Below, in pieces: positions 8,054 through 16,579 of a stretch of DNA of 49,704 bases. A program made the translations under genes and the position numbers. The notes beneath the pieces were generated by a model. It made no database searches. It was not told where the DNA came from and saw nothing but the letters and a program-made list of their open reading frames with translations. This DNA comes from Ruegeria aquimaris (lineage in GTDB: Bacteria; Pseudomonadota; Alphaproteobacteria; Rhodobacterales; Rhodobacteraceae), in assembly GCF_025751555.1 (NCBI RefSeq), contig NZ_JAOWLB010000027.1, positions 1-49,704 of the forward strand, written 5' to 3'. Position 1 is the first letter of the stretch. Each line of letters opens with the position of its first letter.

Positions 8054-9586
8054 CTAGGACGGCCCGATCATGAAACAGGGCACGTTGCGCGCCGAGAGGC
8101 GGCGGCAGGCCAGGTCGGCCTGGTCGCGGGTCATGCCCTGGAACGTGGCCTCATACCCGCGCGAGGACTGGTTGACCTTGCGCAGGGTGCCGTCGAGCGT
8201 GTTGATCTCGGCCAGCGCGGTGCGCAGCAGAACCTTTTCGGCATCGTAGCGGCTGGAATAGCGGCCGATATTTATGCCCCAGAGATGCCCGCCCGAGGTG
8301 GACAGGCGGGTGACGACCTCACGCTCGACCTCGACCACGTCGGCCTGCGGCGAAGCGGCGTCAACCGAGGCCATGACCAGATTTTCCGGACGCATGGACG
8401 GGCGGACACCGGGCACGGCGTCGGCGCCGCGTTCGAGCTGGGTCGCGACCGAGGGGGCGGCGGGCGTGGCTTCGGCCATGGCGGCAGAGATACCGGCCTG
8501 AATGCGATCTTCGTCCTGACGGGCGGTCTCGGCAACCGCCTCGGCGACCACAGAGGCGATCTGGCCGCCGGGGCGGGCCAGCGGTCGCAGGCTGTTGCCC
8601 GGGGCACCCGCGACGCGCACGGTCTTGGAGGTGCTTTCAGTGCCGGGCGTGTCAGACGGCAGGTTGTCGTTGCCTGCATAGAGCGGAATACCCGGCGCCC
8701 GGATCGGGGCACGGTTGGGCGCCTTGCGAAATCCGAGGTCGAGCAGTTCGGCCACCTTGGCATTGCGCGCGGTGCTCGACTTGCCACCGAACACGGTGGC
8801 GATGACCCGCTTGTCGCCGCGTTTCGCCGAGGCCACGAGGTTGAAGCCCGCCGCCTGGGTATAGCCGGTCTTGATCCCGTCTGCGCCCTGGTAGGCGTCG
8901 AGCAGGCGGCGGTTGGTATTGGCGACGCTCTTGATCCCGGCGCTGGTCTCGCGCCGGGAGAACAGGTTGTAGTACTGCGGATAGTCATAGAGCAGATGCC
9001 GCCCGAGAATGGTCATGTCCTGGGCGGTGCTGAGATGACCGGATTCGGTCAGGCCATTGGCGTTCTTGAAGGTGGTGCGAGTCATGCCCATCGCCGCCGC
9101 GGTCCGGTTCATGCGGCGGGCAAAGGCCGCCTCGGACCCCGATATGGCGATGCCGATGGCGGTGGCCGCGTCATTGGCCGACTTGATCGCGGCGGCCCGC
9201 ACCAGATAGCGAAATGCGATTTTCTGACCGGCGCGCAGGCCCAGTTTCGACGGCGGCTCGGCAGCAGCCTGCGGGGTGATGCGGATCTCGGTGTCCATGG
9301 TCAGCTCGCCGTTCCGCACCGCCTCGAACGCGATGTAGAGCGTCATCATCTTGGTCAGCGAGGCCGGATGCAGCCGGGCATTGGCGTTCTGCGAATGCAA
9401 CACCTCGCCCGTTCGCGCATCCATCACCATCGCCGCATAGGGCGCGGCGCGCGCAACCGAAGAGAGCGACAGCATCACCAGCGCCGCGAAGAATAGGAGT
9501 AAGCCCATAAGGGCCGGCATTTTTTGCCGAACCTGCACGATCATTGCCTCTGTCTGCCTCGGGCCGCCGGTTTCCGGCTGGCGCAT
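8054..9586 (-). CDS. D-alanyl-D-alanine carboxypeptidase with C-terminal SPOR domain
   Basis: Periplasmic penicillin-binding protein of the DacA/DacF type (peptidase family S11), which trims the terminal D-Ala of peptidoglycan stem peptides. All three active-site motifs are present: SLTK at residues 76-79, SAN at 136-138 and KTG at 239-241. A hydrophobic signal segment lies at about residues 25-47 and ends ARAAP; the annotated ATG gives a long N-region, and the internal Met15 or Met23 may be the true start. A Pro/Ala-rich linker (about 300-425) leads to a SPOR-like domain near residues 430-510, which in other proteins binds denuded septal glycan. This suggests action at the division site. Confidence 0.92.
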   Translation of the reverse strand: MRQPETGGPRQTEAMIVQVRQKMPALMGLLLFFAALVMLSLSSVARAAPYAAMVMDARTGEVLHSQNANARLHPASLTKMMTLYIAFEAVRNGELTMDTEIRITPQAAAEPPSKLGLRAGQKIAFRYLVRAAAIKSANDAATAIGIAISGSEAAFARRMNRTAAAMGMTRTTFKNANGLTESGHLSTAQDMTILGRHLLYDYPQYYNLFSRRETSAGIKSVANTNRRLLDAYQGADGIKTGYTQAAGFNLVASAKRGDKRVIATVFGGKSSTARNAKVAELLDLGFRKAPNRAPIRAPGIPLYAGNDNLPSDTPGTESTSKTVRVAGAPGNSLRPLARPGGQIASVVAEAVAETARQDEDRIQAGISAAMAEATPAAPSVATQLERGADAVPGVRPSMRPENLVMASVDAASPQADVVEVEREVVTRLSTSGGHLWGINIGRYSSRYDAEKVLLRTALAEINTLDGTLRKVNQSSRGYEATFQGMTRDQADLACRRLSARNVPCFMIGPS

Positions 9587-9809
9587 TTATTGTGTTTGGG
9601 ACAGGCTAACACAGCAATTTCTCAAAATAAACCCGCCGCTTGTGCGCATCGGCAGAAATTGTCAGGATCGGCGGGACCAGATGTAGCGGTCTGGATCTCA
9701 TTCGCCCCCACACTGGCGATTGTGACGAGAATGTGGCCGATCCCGATGTGATTCGAACAGCTCGAAACTGTGATCCCGGTCACGGGCCGTGCGGTTTCTC
9801 GCAACAGGT

Positions 9810-10511
9810 TCAGCCGATGGTGGCCACCAGCCCCGCCAGTGCGCCGAGATCGGAGAGACTGCGAAACCGGGTTTGGTCGCCGGGCGGGTCGGCTTTCTCG
9901 ATTTCCCATTCCAGCCCGTGCGGCACGTAGACGCCCCAGCTGCCCGCCGCGATCGGGGCCAGAACGTCCGACCGCATGGAGTTGCCGACCATCATCGAGC
10001 GCCCTGCCCCGTCGCCATGGCGGGCAAAGACGGTCTGATAGGTCTGCGCGGTCTTCTCCGAGACGATCTCGACCCCGTGGAACAGATCGCCCAGGCCCGA
10101 CTGCGCCAGCTTGCGCTCCTGGTCGATCAGGTCACCCTTGGTGATCAGCAGCACACGGTGGGTTTGCGCCACCGCCTCGACCGCGGCGCGGGCGTGCGGC
10201 AACAGTTCGATCGGATGCGCCAGCATCTCTTGCCCGGCCTCGATCAACTGCCGGATCACGGCGGCGGGCACCCGGTCCTCGGTCACTTCGATGGCGGTTT
10301 CGATCATCGACAGGGTGAACCCCTTTACCCCGTAGCCATAGTGGCGGATGTTGCGCCGTTCGGCGGCCAGAAGGCGCTCCATCAGGTGGTCGGCCTCGGC
10401 GAAATCGGCCAAGAGCCCCGCAAAATGCGCCTGAGTCAGTTGAAAGAACCGCTCGTTATGCCAAAGCGTGTCGTCGGCATCGAATCCCACGGTGGTCAGA
10501 TTTTGCGCCAT
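9810..10511 (-). CDS. HAD-superfamily hydrolase
   Basis: A 233-residue haloacid dehalogenase-like hydrolase, probably a small-molecule phosphatase. Motif I is FDADDTLWH with nucleophile Asp11 and acid/base Asp13. A helical cap follows, then the motif II threonine in LLITKGD, the motif III lysine near SEKTAQ, and VGNSMRSDV, which provides the motif IV acid. The frame continues upstream, but the ATG at 10511 (MAQNLTT) places motif I at the usual distance. Divergent from clpS with a 90-bp gap that contains a TTATATAA-like box near 10552-10559. The substrate is unknown. Confidence 0.87.
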   Translation of the reverse strand: MAQNLTTVGFDADDTLWHNERFFQLTQAHFAGLLADFAEADHLMERLLAAERRNIRHYGYGVKGFTLSMIETAIEVTEDRVPAAVIRQLIEAGQEMLAHPIELLPHARAAVEAVAQTHRVLLITKGDLIDQERKLAQSGLGDLFHGVEIVSEKTAQTYQTVFARHGDGAGRSMMVGNSMRSDVLAPIAAGSWGVYVPHGLEWEIEKADPPGDQTRFRSLSDLGALAGLVATIG

Positions 10512-10601
10512 GTTTCGCGTTTGCTTTCTCTTTTCCATTTCCGCGCTAAGGTTATATAAGCTTGCGACCCAACCGAAGCCGGAATCGGATACGCGCCGCC
10601 A

Positions 10602-10943
10602 ATGACCGCAAAACCGCATATGATGTCGGACAAGGACGATCAGGACAACGACGCGTCTGTCCTGTTGCAGACGCGCCCCAAGACCAAGCGCCCGCCGCTG
10701 TACAAGGTGCTGCTCTTGAACGACGATTACACGCCGATGGAATTTGTCGTGCATGTGCTGGAGCGGTTTTTCGGCATGAATCACGCGCAGGCGTTCGAAA
10801 TCATGCTGACCGTGCACAAGAAAGGCGTTGCGGTGGTCGGCGTGTTCAGCCACGAGGTGGCGGAAACCAAGGTGGGACAGGTGATGGATTTTGCCCGCCG
10901 CCACCAGCACCCGCTGCAATGCACCATGGAGAAAGAGGACTGA
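10602..10943 (+). CDS. clpS: ATP-dependent Clp protease adaptor ClpS
   Basis: Cytoplasmic adaptor that binds N-degron substrates and delivers them to ClpA/ClpP. The 113-residue protein has the disordered N-terminal tail (residues 1-32) and the folded core with [20 protein letters not shown], the hydrophobic pocket that reads the N-terminal residue. [11 protein letters not shown] and the Glu-rich [10 protein letters not shown] helix follow, and it ends [11 protein letters not shown] as expected. ATG at 10602 is chosen as the first in frame, though the Met at residue 7 or 8 is possible. The methyltransferase gene follows 40 bp downstream. No clpA lies beside it in this window. Confidence 0.95.
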   Translation: MTAKPHMMSDKDDQDNDASVLLQTRPKTKRPPLYKVLLLNDDYTPMEFVVHVLERFFGMNHAQAFEIMLTVHKKGVAVVGVFSHEVAETKVGQVMDFARRHQHPLQCTMEKED

Positions 10944-10983
10944 CGGCACCCGCCGCCTGCCCCCTCTGGAACGGAAAACGCCG

Positions 10984-11949
10984 ATGTCCCCTCGTCTTGA
11001 GCTGGCCTTAGCCTCGGGCCTTGTCCTGAGCCCGCCCGTGTCTGTTCTGGGGCCGTCCCCGGCGCAGGACCTGTCGGCCATGCCCGAAGGCACCCAGGTG
11101 GTGCAGCCGTTCCGCCCCTATCACGACCATTTCGCGCGCCTTGGCTTTGACACGGTGGCGCGGTCGGAGGCGCCCTGTACGGATGTGATCGTGTTCCTGC
11201 CGCGCGCCAAGGCGCAGGCGCGGGCGATGGTGGCCGACGCCTGCCGCCGCGCCTCGGGCCTCGTCGTGGTGGACGGGGCCAAGACCGATGGCATCGACAG
11301 TGTGCTCAAGGATATCCGCAAGCGGGTGGCGGTCGAAGGGCCGCTGTCCAAGGCGCATGGCAAGATCTTCTGGTTCCGGGCCGATGGCGCCGATTTTTCC
11401 GACTGGGCGGCGCCAGAGACGCAGGAGGTGGACGGATTCCGCACTGCGCCGGGCGTGTTTTCCGCTGACGGGATCGACCCGGCCTCGGCCCTGCTGCTGT
11501 CGGCGCTGCCGAAAAAGCCCGGCAAGGTGATTGCCGATCTGGGCGCCGGATGGGGTTATCTGTCCGCCGGGCTACTGTCGCGCGAGGGGGTCAAGGCGGT
11601 GCATCTGGTCGAGGCCGATCATGCGGCGCTGGAGTGCGCCCGGGTAAACGTGACCGACCCGCGCGCGCGGTTTAACTGGGCCGATGCGCTGACCTGGAAA
11701 GCGCCCGAGCATATCGACACGGTGGTGATGAACCCGCCGTTTCACACCGGCCGCACCGCCGAGCCGGAACTGGGCCAGGGGTTCATCGCGGCCGCCGCGC
11801 GGTTGCTGGTCGCCTCGGGTCAGCTGTGGATGGTGGCCAACCGGCACCTGCCCTATGAGGCGGCGCTGTCGCGGCATTTCGCGCAGGTGGCCGAGGTGGC
11901 GGGCAACGCCCGCTTCAAGGTGCTGCATGCCTCTCGCCCCCGGCGGTGA
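10984..11949 (+). CDS. Class I methyltransferase, RsmC/RlmG-like
   Basis: A 321-residue S-adenosylmethionine-dependent methyltransferase. The catalytic half begins near residue 175 with motif I ADLGAGWGYLSAG. It continues with an acidic motif II (LVEAD) and the diagnostic NPPFHTG at about 255, typical of enzymes that methylate the exocyclic amine of a base. The N-terminal half looks like a degenerate duplicate of the fold, as in RsmC and RlmG, which modify G residues of rRNA. Target rRNA position is not determinable. ATG at 10984 is preceded by GGAACGG and lies 40 bp after clpS, so the two are probably co-transcribed. Confidence 0.82.
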   Translation: MSPRLELALASGLVLSPPVSVLGPSPAQDLSAMPEGTQVVQPFRPYHDHFARLGFDTVARSEAPCTDVIVFLPRAKAQARAMVADACRRASGLVVVDGAKTDGIDSVLKDIRKRVAVEGPLSKAHGKIFWFRADGADFSDWAAPETQEVDGFRTAPGVFSADGIDPASALLLSALPKKPGKVIADLGAGWGYLSAGLLSREGVKAVHLVEADHAALECARVNVTDPRARFNWADALTWKAPEHIDTVVMNPPFHTGRTAEPELGQGFIAAAARLLVASGQLWMVANRHLPYEAALSRHFAQVAEVAGNARFKVLHASRPRR

Positions 11950-11986
11950 TCCCGGCTAAGTTGCGCCCCGAGTCAGGAGGAAGCTC

Positions 11987-12787
11987 ATGTCCTTTTCCAT
12001 TACCGGCAAGACCGCCATCGTGACCGGGGCCGCCAACGGCATCGGCCTCGCCATTGCCCGTCAGTTTGCCTCGGCCGGAGCGAATGTGATGTTCGCCGAT
12101 ATCGACGAAAAGGGGCTGTCCGAGGAATTGGGCGATCTGGGCGAAGAGGGCAAGATTCGCTATTTCGCGGGCGACCTGCGCGAGCGGCTGACCATCGCCA
12201 ACCTTCTGTCGGCCACGATGGACGCGTTCGAGCAGATCGACATTCTGGTCAACGGCGCGCGGCAAGTGGTCCCTACCGATCCGCTGGATCCCGAGGACGA
12301 CACCATCCGCACCCTGCTGAACCAGAACCTGTTTCCCGCCTATCGCCTGAGCCAGGCGGTGGCGAAGCGGATGATCAAACAGGCGGGCGAGGATGGCGAG
12401 GGACCTGCGGGCACCATCATCAACATCTCGTCGGTGGCCGCGCGGCGCACCCATCCCGACCTGATGGCCTATTCGGTGTCGACCGCGGCGTTGGACCAGA
12501 TGACCCGTTCACTGGCGGTGGCGCTGGCGCCGCATCGCATCCGGGTGAACGCCATTGCGATCGGTTCGGTGCTGAGCGCTTCGTTGCAGGCCACGCTGAA
12601 GGACAACCGTGAATTCCGCCAGGATATCGAGCGGCATACGCCGCTGGGCCGGGTCGCCGCCGCCAACGAGCTGGTGGAGACCGCGCAATATCTTGCCTCG
12701 GAGGCGTCGAGTTTCATGACCGGGCAGATCCTGACGGTAGATGGCGGGCGCACCCTGCTGGACCCGGTGGCAGCACCCGCGCATTAG
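11987..12787 (+). CDS. SDR-fold protein lacking the catalytic lysine
   Basis: A 266-residue classical short-chain dehydrogenase/reductase by fold. TGAANGIG (about residue 14) gives the nucleotide-binding loop, NISS the catalytic serine and MAYSVST the tyrosine. Two hallmark features are altered: the YxxxK lysine is threonine (codons TAT TCG GTG TCG ACC), and the usual NNAG reads VNGAR. The protein may bind NAD(P) without acting as a normal oxidoreductase, or use a different proton relay. AGGAGG just before the ATG gives strong translation. The gene sits 12 bp before hemF and is probably in one transcript with it, which hints at a link to haem synthesis or stress, but this is inference. Confidence 0.85.
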   Translation: MSFSITGKTAIVTGAANGIGLAIARQFASAGANVMFADIDEKGLSEELGDLGEEGKIRYFAGDLRERLTIANLLSATMDAFEQIDILVNGARQVVPTDPLDPEDDTIRTLLNQNLFPAYRLSQAVAKRMIKQAGEDGEGPAGTIINISSVAARRTHPDLMAYSVSTAALDQMTRSLAVALAPHRIRVNAIAIGSVLSASLQATLKDNREFRQDIERHTPLGRVAAANELVETAQYLASEASSFMTGQILTVDGGRTLLDPVAAPAH

Positions 12788-12799
12788 AGAGAAGACCCG

Positions 12800-13684
12800 A
12801 TGTTCGAGACCGAGAAATCCACCGCTGCCGCCTGGTTCCGGGATCTGCGTGACCAGATCGTTGCCGCCTTTGAGGGGCTGGAGGACAGCCATTCGACGGG
12901 CCCCTTTGCCGATATGGCGCCGGGCAGGTTCGAGGTGACCGAGACCCAGCGCCAGTCCGATGATGGCACGGATGCGGGCGGCGGGCTGATGAGCGTGATG
13001 CGCGGTGGCCGGGTGTTCGAGAAGGTCGGCGTCAACATCTCGACCGTCTATGGCACGCTGGGCGAACGGGCGCAGGCGGCGATGGCCGCGCGCAAGGGCA
13101 TTCCGGGGATGGCGGACGATCCGCGCTTCTGGGCCTCGGGCATCAGCCTGGTGGCGCATATGCAGAACCCGCATGCTCCGGCGGTGCATATGAACACGCG
13201 GATGTTCTGGACCCCGCATGCCTGGTGGTTCGGGGGCGGTTCGGACCTGAATCCCTGTATCGAATATGCCGAGGACACGGCGCATTTTCACGCCACGCAA
13301 AAGGCGCATCTGGACCCACATGGGGACGGGCATTATCCCCGGCTCAAGGCCTGGGCGGACGAGTATTTCTATATCCCGCACCGCAAGCGGGCGCGCGGCG
13401 TCGGCGGTATCTTCATGGATGATCTCTGCACCCATGACTGGCAGGCCGATTTCGCGCTGACGCAGGATATAGGGCGTGCCTTTCTGCCTGCCTATCTGCC
13501 GCTGGTGGAACGCCGCAGGCTGCAGGACTTCGGCGAGGCCGAGAAGGAGGCGCAACTGGTGCATCGGGGACTCTATGCCGAATACAACCTGGTCTATGAC
13601 CGGGGCACCAAGTTCGGGCTGGAGACCGGCCATGATGCCAATGCCGTACTGATGAGCCTGCCGCCGCTCGCGAAGTGGATCTGA
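12800..13684 (+). CDS. hemF: Oxygen-dependent coproporphyrinogen III oxidase
   Basis: Cytoplasmic enzyme that decarboxylates two propionates of coproporphyrinogen III to give protoporphyrinogen IX with O2. The 294-residue length fits the family. Conserved blocks include GGGLMSVMRGGRVFEKVGVN, HMQNPHAPAVHMNTR, the FGGGSDLNP signature near residue 147, and VGGIFMDD near 200. The C-terminus VLMSLPPLAKWI is typical. It closes a plus-strand run that starts at clpS, and is followed by a copy of the dispersed intergenic repeat. hemC and hemE occur a few kb downstream. Confidence 0.95.
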   Translation: MFETEKSTAAAWFRDLRDQIVAAFEGLEDSHSTGPFADMAPGRFEVTETQRQSDDGTDAGGGLMSVMRGGRVFEKVGVNISTVYGTLGERAQAAMAARKGIPGMADDPRFWASGISLVAHMQNPHAPAVHMNTRMFWTPHAWWFGGGSDLNPCIEYAEDTAHFHATQKAHLDPHGDGHYPRLKAWADEYFYIPHRKRARGVGGIFMDDLCTHDWQADFALTQDIGRAFLPAYLPLVERRRLQDFGEAEKEAQLVHRGLYAEYNLVYDRGTKFGLETGHDANAVLMSLPPLAKWI

Positions 13685-13693
13685 CCGGGGAAA

Positions 13694-13750
13694 GGGGGCG
13701 CTGCCCCGGTCGCCTGGCGGCGCGGCCCCGGAGTATTTTCAGCGAAATGA
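13694..13750 (+). repeat. Dispersed intergenic repeat, copy 1
   Basis: GGGGGCGCTGCCCC at 13694-13707, a GC-rich middle, then CCCCGGAGTATTTTC at 13726-13740 and GAAATGAAG. It shares order and core with 20551-20602 and, inverted, with 28948-28981. It lies between the convergent ends of hemF and the next gene, a typical place for a terminator-like or REP-like element. Confidence 0.7.
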
Positions 13751-13774
13751 AGCGGCGGGACGGTTTCCGGGCGG

Positions 13775-14194
13775 TCAGGGCCGAAGCCAGAAATCCTCCT
13801 CGAGCCGGTCGTAGCAATAGTTCTGCGCCATCGAGGCGGTCATGTTGTCGCCGACAACCTTGACGCTGACCGAGTAGCCCGGCGTGGTGTTGACCCCCGG
13901 CGGCGGTTGCAGCGCATAATGCACGCCCTTGCGGCCCTGGACCGTGACCGCGGGGCCCACCGGGCGGACCAGATAAATCCGCTGGGTGGCGCTGGTGCGC
14001 AGCACGCGGATGGCATAGTCACCCGCGCCGCACCAAAAATCCTTGGGCGCCGAGCCGTTTCGGTTGACCACCTCGATCACGCCTTTGCTGACGGGATAGA
14101 CCTCGAACCGGTTGAAGGCCTGAAAGGCCAGCGCCATGCCGGGGGCCAGAAGGCCCGCGCCCAGCAGCGCCAGTACCGTCTTGCGCCGTGTCAT
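13775..14194 (-). CDS. Small secreted hypothetical protein
   Basis: A 139-residue protein beginning MTRRKTVLALLGAG, with an Arg-Arg-Lys then hydrophobic segment and an A-L-A cleavage site near residue 23: a clear Sec (possibly Tat-like) signal peptide. The start is supported by AGGAG 6 bases upstream; a GTG 15 bases earlier would include that site and is less likely. The mature part holds two cysteines (FWCGAG and NYCYDR) that could form a disulphide. I know similar sequences only as hypothetical proteins of roseobacters. Transcribed convergently with hemF and divergently from the protease gene. Confidence 0.75.
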   Translation of the reverse strand: MTRRKTVLALLGAGLLAPGMALAFQAFNRFEVYPVSKGVIEVVNRNGSAPKDFWCGAGDYAIRVLRTSATQRIYLVRPVGPAVTVQGRKGVHYALQPPPGVNTTPGYSVSVKVVGDNMTASMAQNYCYDRLEEDFWLRP

Positions 14195-14336
14195 CCAAAT
14201 CTCCTGCACAAAATGCTTTGAGGTTCACAGGATAGCGGAAATCACGCGCGGCGCCAGTGAAACGAGGGGACGGCGCCGTTTGACCCATTCAGGGAACGCG
14301 GGCAAACTGCCGGGGTGTGTTTGGGAGGTGCCAGCG

Positions 14337-15563
14337 ATGCGTTGGAGTGTTTTGCTTGCGTTCAGTCTGATGCCAGCCATGGCTGCGGCGCAGGGTGCGC
14401 CTGCAAGCTACGAGGCGGTTTCCGGCGAAGACTACAAGAGTGAGGTGCTCTTTTTTGCCTTTGATGGCAACTACGACGGATTTCTGGCGCGGCGACAAAA
14501 CGAGTCTCTTCAACAGGCCTTCTGCCTCGAAGGCTGTGAGCGGGCCACACTGGATAATCCAGAAAGTTTCCCCCATGTTCGGGCAGAGCTGATCACGGAT
14601 GAGAGCGCGACTTGGATCTCTCTTCGCATGTCGGATTTCTGGTTAGGTGAGAAGAGCCACCTTCTCGTATCCGGGCAAACTGGATCGTTTCAGGAGTTCG
14701 ATCAGCAAAAGCTGGATGACTGGGAAGGCGAAACTGCAGTGTTCAACGGAAACGCTCTATTGCTGGAGTTGGTTGTTTCGGAAGATGCAGGTCTTCTTCC
14801 GTTCTATTCCATCGACGAGATCGCGTTCGGACGCCCGCCGGAGGCCAGCCCCCGCGAACCCGGCGCGTTGATCGAGGAAAGTGCCGACAGTCCCCAGGCG
14901 GTCTGCGGCACCGATCATCGCGTACCTTCCCATGACGAGCGGCTGTCGCGAGTCTGGAAAAACGGTTGCACCGCCTGGCCTCTGGCCAATGGAGCGATGC
15001 TGACCGCAGGCCATTGCGTGACCGCCGGAGGCATGGGCATTCTCGAATTCAACGTGCCTATGTCTGGTCCGGACGGCAGCCCGATGCATCCGGACCAGAG
15101 TTTCCAGTACAAGATCATGTCGGACAGCGTCGAATACGACAGTTCCGGTGTCGGACGGGATTGGGCGGTGTTCGGTGTCGTTCCGAACGACGCCGGGCAT
15201 CTGCCAAAGGATGTGTTCGGGTATTTCCAGGTGACGCGCAAGGGAACGGACGGCGAGGTCACTGTCCGGGGATATGGGCGGGATAGCGACCCGCTGGGAT
15301 CCGGTCGAAACGGGTTCAACGCCTATAGCCAGACCCAACAGCAACATGGCGGGCGCTATGTTGTGGAGCCGGGCGGATCGGTCGTGGTGCACGAGGCCGA
15401 CACGGATACCGGCAACTCGGGTTCACCGCTGCTGAGCGGAACGGGGGCGGCCTTTGGCATTCATACGCATGGCAAATGCGACAGCCGCGTGACCGAGAAC
15501 AAGGGTACCGGATTCATGAACGCCGATTTCTGGGCGGCGATCCAGAAGTTCGGGCCGCTATAG
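14337..15563 (+). CDS. Secreted trypsin-like serine protease
   Basis: A 408-residue exported protein. Residues 1-18 are a signal peptide ending AMAAAQG. An N-terminal beta-rich domain of unknown type (about 20-170) precedes a chymotrypsin-fold domain. The triad is visible as TAGHC (His226), GRDWAVF (Asp275) and TGNSGSP (Ser361). The serine loop is GNSGSP rather than GDSGGP, as in V8/glutamyl-endopeptidase-like members, so trypsin specificity should not be assumed. ATG at 14337 is chosen because it starts the signal peptide and has GGGAGG upstream; the longer frame is non-specific. Base composition is slightly lower in GC than in the neighbours up to about 14820. Confidence 0.87.
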   Translation: MRWSVLLAFSLMPAMAAAQGAPASYEAVSGEDYKSEVLFFAFDGNYDGFLARRQNESLQQAFCLEGCERATLDNPESFPHVRAELITDESATWISLRMSDFWLGEKSHLLVSGQTGSFQEFDQQKLDDWEGETAVFNGNALLLELVVSEDAGLLPFYSIDEIAFGRPPEASPREPGALIEESADSPQAVCGTDHRVPSHDERLSRVWKNGCTAWPLANGAMLTAGHCVTAGGMGILEFNVPMSGPDGSPMHPDQSFQYKIMSDSVEYDSSGVGRDWAVFGVVPNDAGHLPKDVFGYFQVTRKGTDGEVTVRGYGRDSDPLGSGRNGFNAYSQTQQQHGGRYVVEPGGSVVVHEADTDTGNSGSPLLSGTGAAFGIHTHGKCDSRVTENKGTGFMNADFWAAIQKFGPL

Positions 15564-15570
15564 GGCGCGC

Positions 15571-16515
15571 TCAGACGCTGCGCCAGCCGGCCTCGCGCAG
15601 GGCGGCGCCATAGCTGGGGGCGGTTTTCATCCGGGCGCCGAGCCCCTTTTCCAGCAACAGCGCGTGCATCCGGGGCAGGTTGTAGCAGGGCACATGCATG
15701 ATCATGTGGTGCTCCAGATGGTAGTTCACCCAATAGGGCGCAACCAGCAGGCGGGCGATGGGCCCGGCAAGGGTGGTTCGGACGTTCCGGAACGGGTCCT
15801 CGGATTGTTCGGTGGCGCCGTGCTCGGCGATGTTGCGGATGCGCAGGACGAACTGGAACCAGGTGAGATAGGGCAGGATCCAGAAGGCCAGCCCCCACCA
15901 CCAGTCGCCGACAAGGCTGATCAAGAGCGCAATGCCAAGAAAGACCGGCAGCGATTTCCACAGTTGCGGCGCCTTGAAGCTCTGCGCGAAATCGGACGCG
16001 GCGGCCCTGATCGCCTCGTCATCGCCAGCAAGGCGGAAGGACATCAGGATCTGGCCGGTCAGCTGCTTGATCCCGGTACGCCCGGTCAGGTCGCGCGCGA
16101 ATTTCCTTTTCATCGAAGCATGCGAGGTGGGGAATTTCGACGACAGCACAAGGTCGGGGTCCTTGTCTGTCTGGGTAAAGCGGTGGTGTGTCAGGTGGTA
16201 ATGGCGATAGGCCGCCAGTTCCGCCAGGATCGGACGGCCGCAGAGCCATTCGCCCACCAGATCGTTGAGCCGCCGGTTACGGAAGAGCGCGTTATGCGCC
16301 GCCTCGTGCATCAGGATGGCAAGGCCAAGCTGGCGCGAGCCGATCACGATCACCGCCAAGGCAAAGGTCAGCGGGTTGGGCCAGAGCCCGAAGAGCGCCA
16401 CCGCCAGCGCGATGGTGCCCCAGCAATGGGCGACCAGCCAGATGCCCATCAGGTCCGACCGTTCGGCCAAGGGGCGGATTTCCTCGGTGCTGAGATAGGC
16501 CTTTCCCGGTGTCAT
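15571..16515 (-). CDS. Membrane fatty acid desaturase-family protein
   Basis: A 314-residue di-iron membrane enzyme that introduces a double bond (or hydroxyl) into a lipid acyl chain. The three histidine boxes are HEAAH (70-74), HYHLTHH (105-111) and YHLEHHMIMH (265-274). At least four hydrophobic helices lie between residues 22-65 and 188-225. Order and spacing fit the FA_desaturase family; the carotenoid hydroxylase/ketolase branch is a less likely alternative. Its stop is 7 bp from the stop of the protease gene, so the two are convergent with no room for a separate terminator. Confidence 0.85.
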   Translation of the reverse strand: MTPGKAYLSTEEIRPLAERSDLMGIWLVAHCWGTIALAVALFGLWPNPLTFALAVIVIGSRQLGLAILMHEAAHNALFRNRRLNDLVGEWLCGRPILAELAAYRHYHLTHHRFTQTDKDPDLVLSSKFPTSHASMKRKFARDLTGRTGIKQLTGQILMSFRLAGDDEAIRAAASDFAQSFKAPQLWKSLPVFLGIALLISLVGDWWWGLAFWILPYLTWFQFVLRIRNIAEHGATEQSEDPFRNVRTTLAGPIARLLVAPYWVNYHLEHHMIMHVPCYNLPRMHALLLEKGLGARMKTAPSYGAALREAGWRSV

Positions 16516-16579
16516 GTTGCGTCCTCCATGGCGGAAAGGGTCTCAGGTCGGGGACGGGCCTGTCAAACAGAGCGCCACG

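Noticed and set aside
8048-9496. 482-residue plus-strand frame opposite the carboxypeptidase
   Set aside because: No start context and no domain; the opposite strand carries all PBP motifs.
9622-9809. Possible small minus-strand gene between the HAD and carboxypeptidase genes
   Set aside because: The frame runs into the HAD gene, and no ribosome-binding site or conserved motif is seen.
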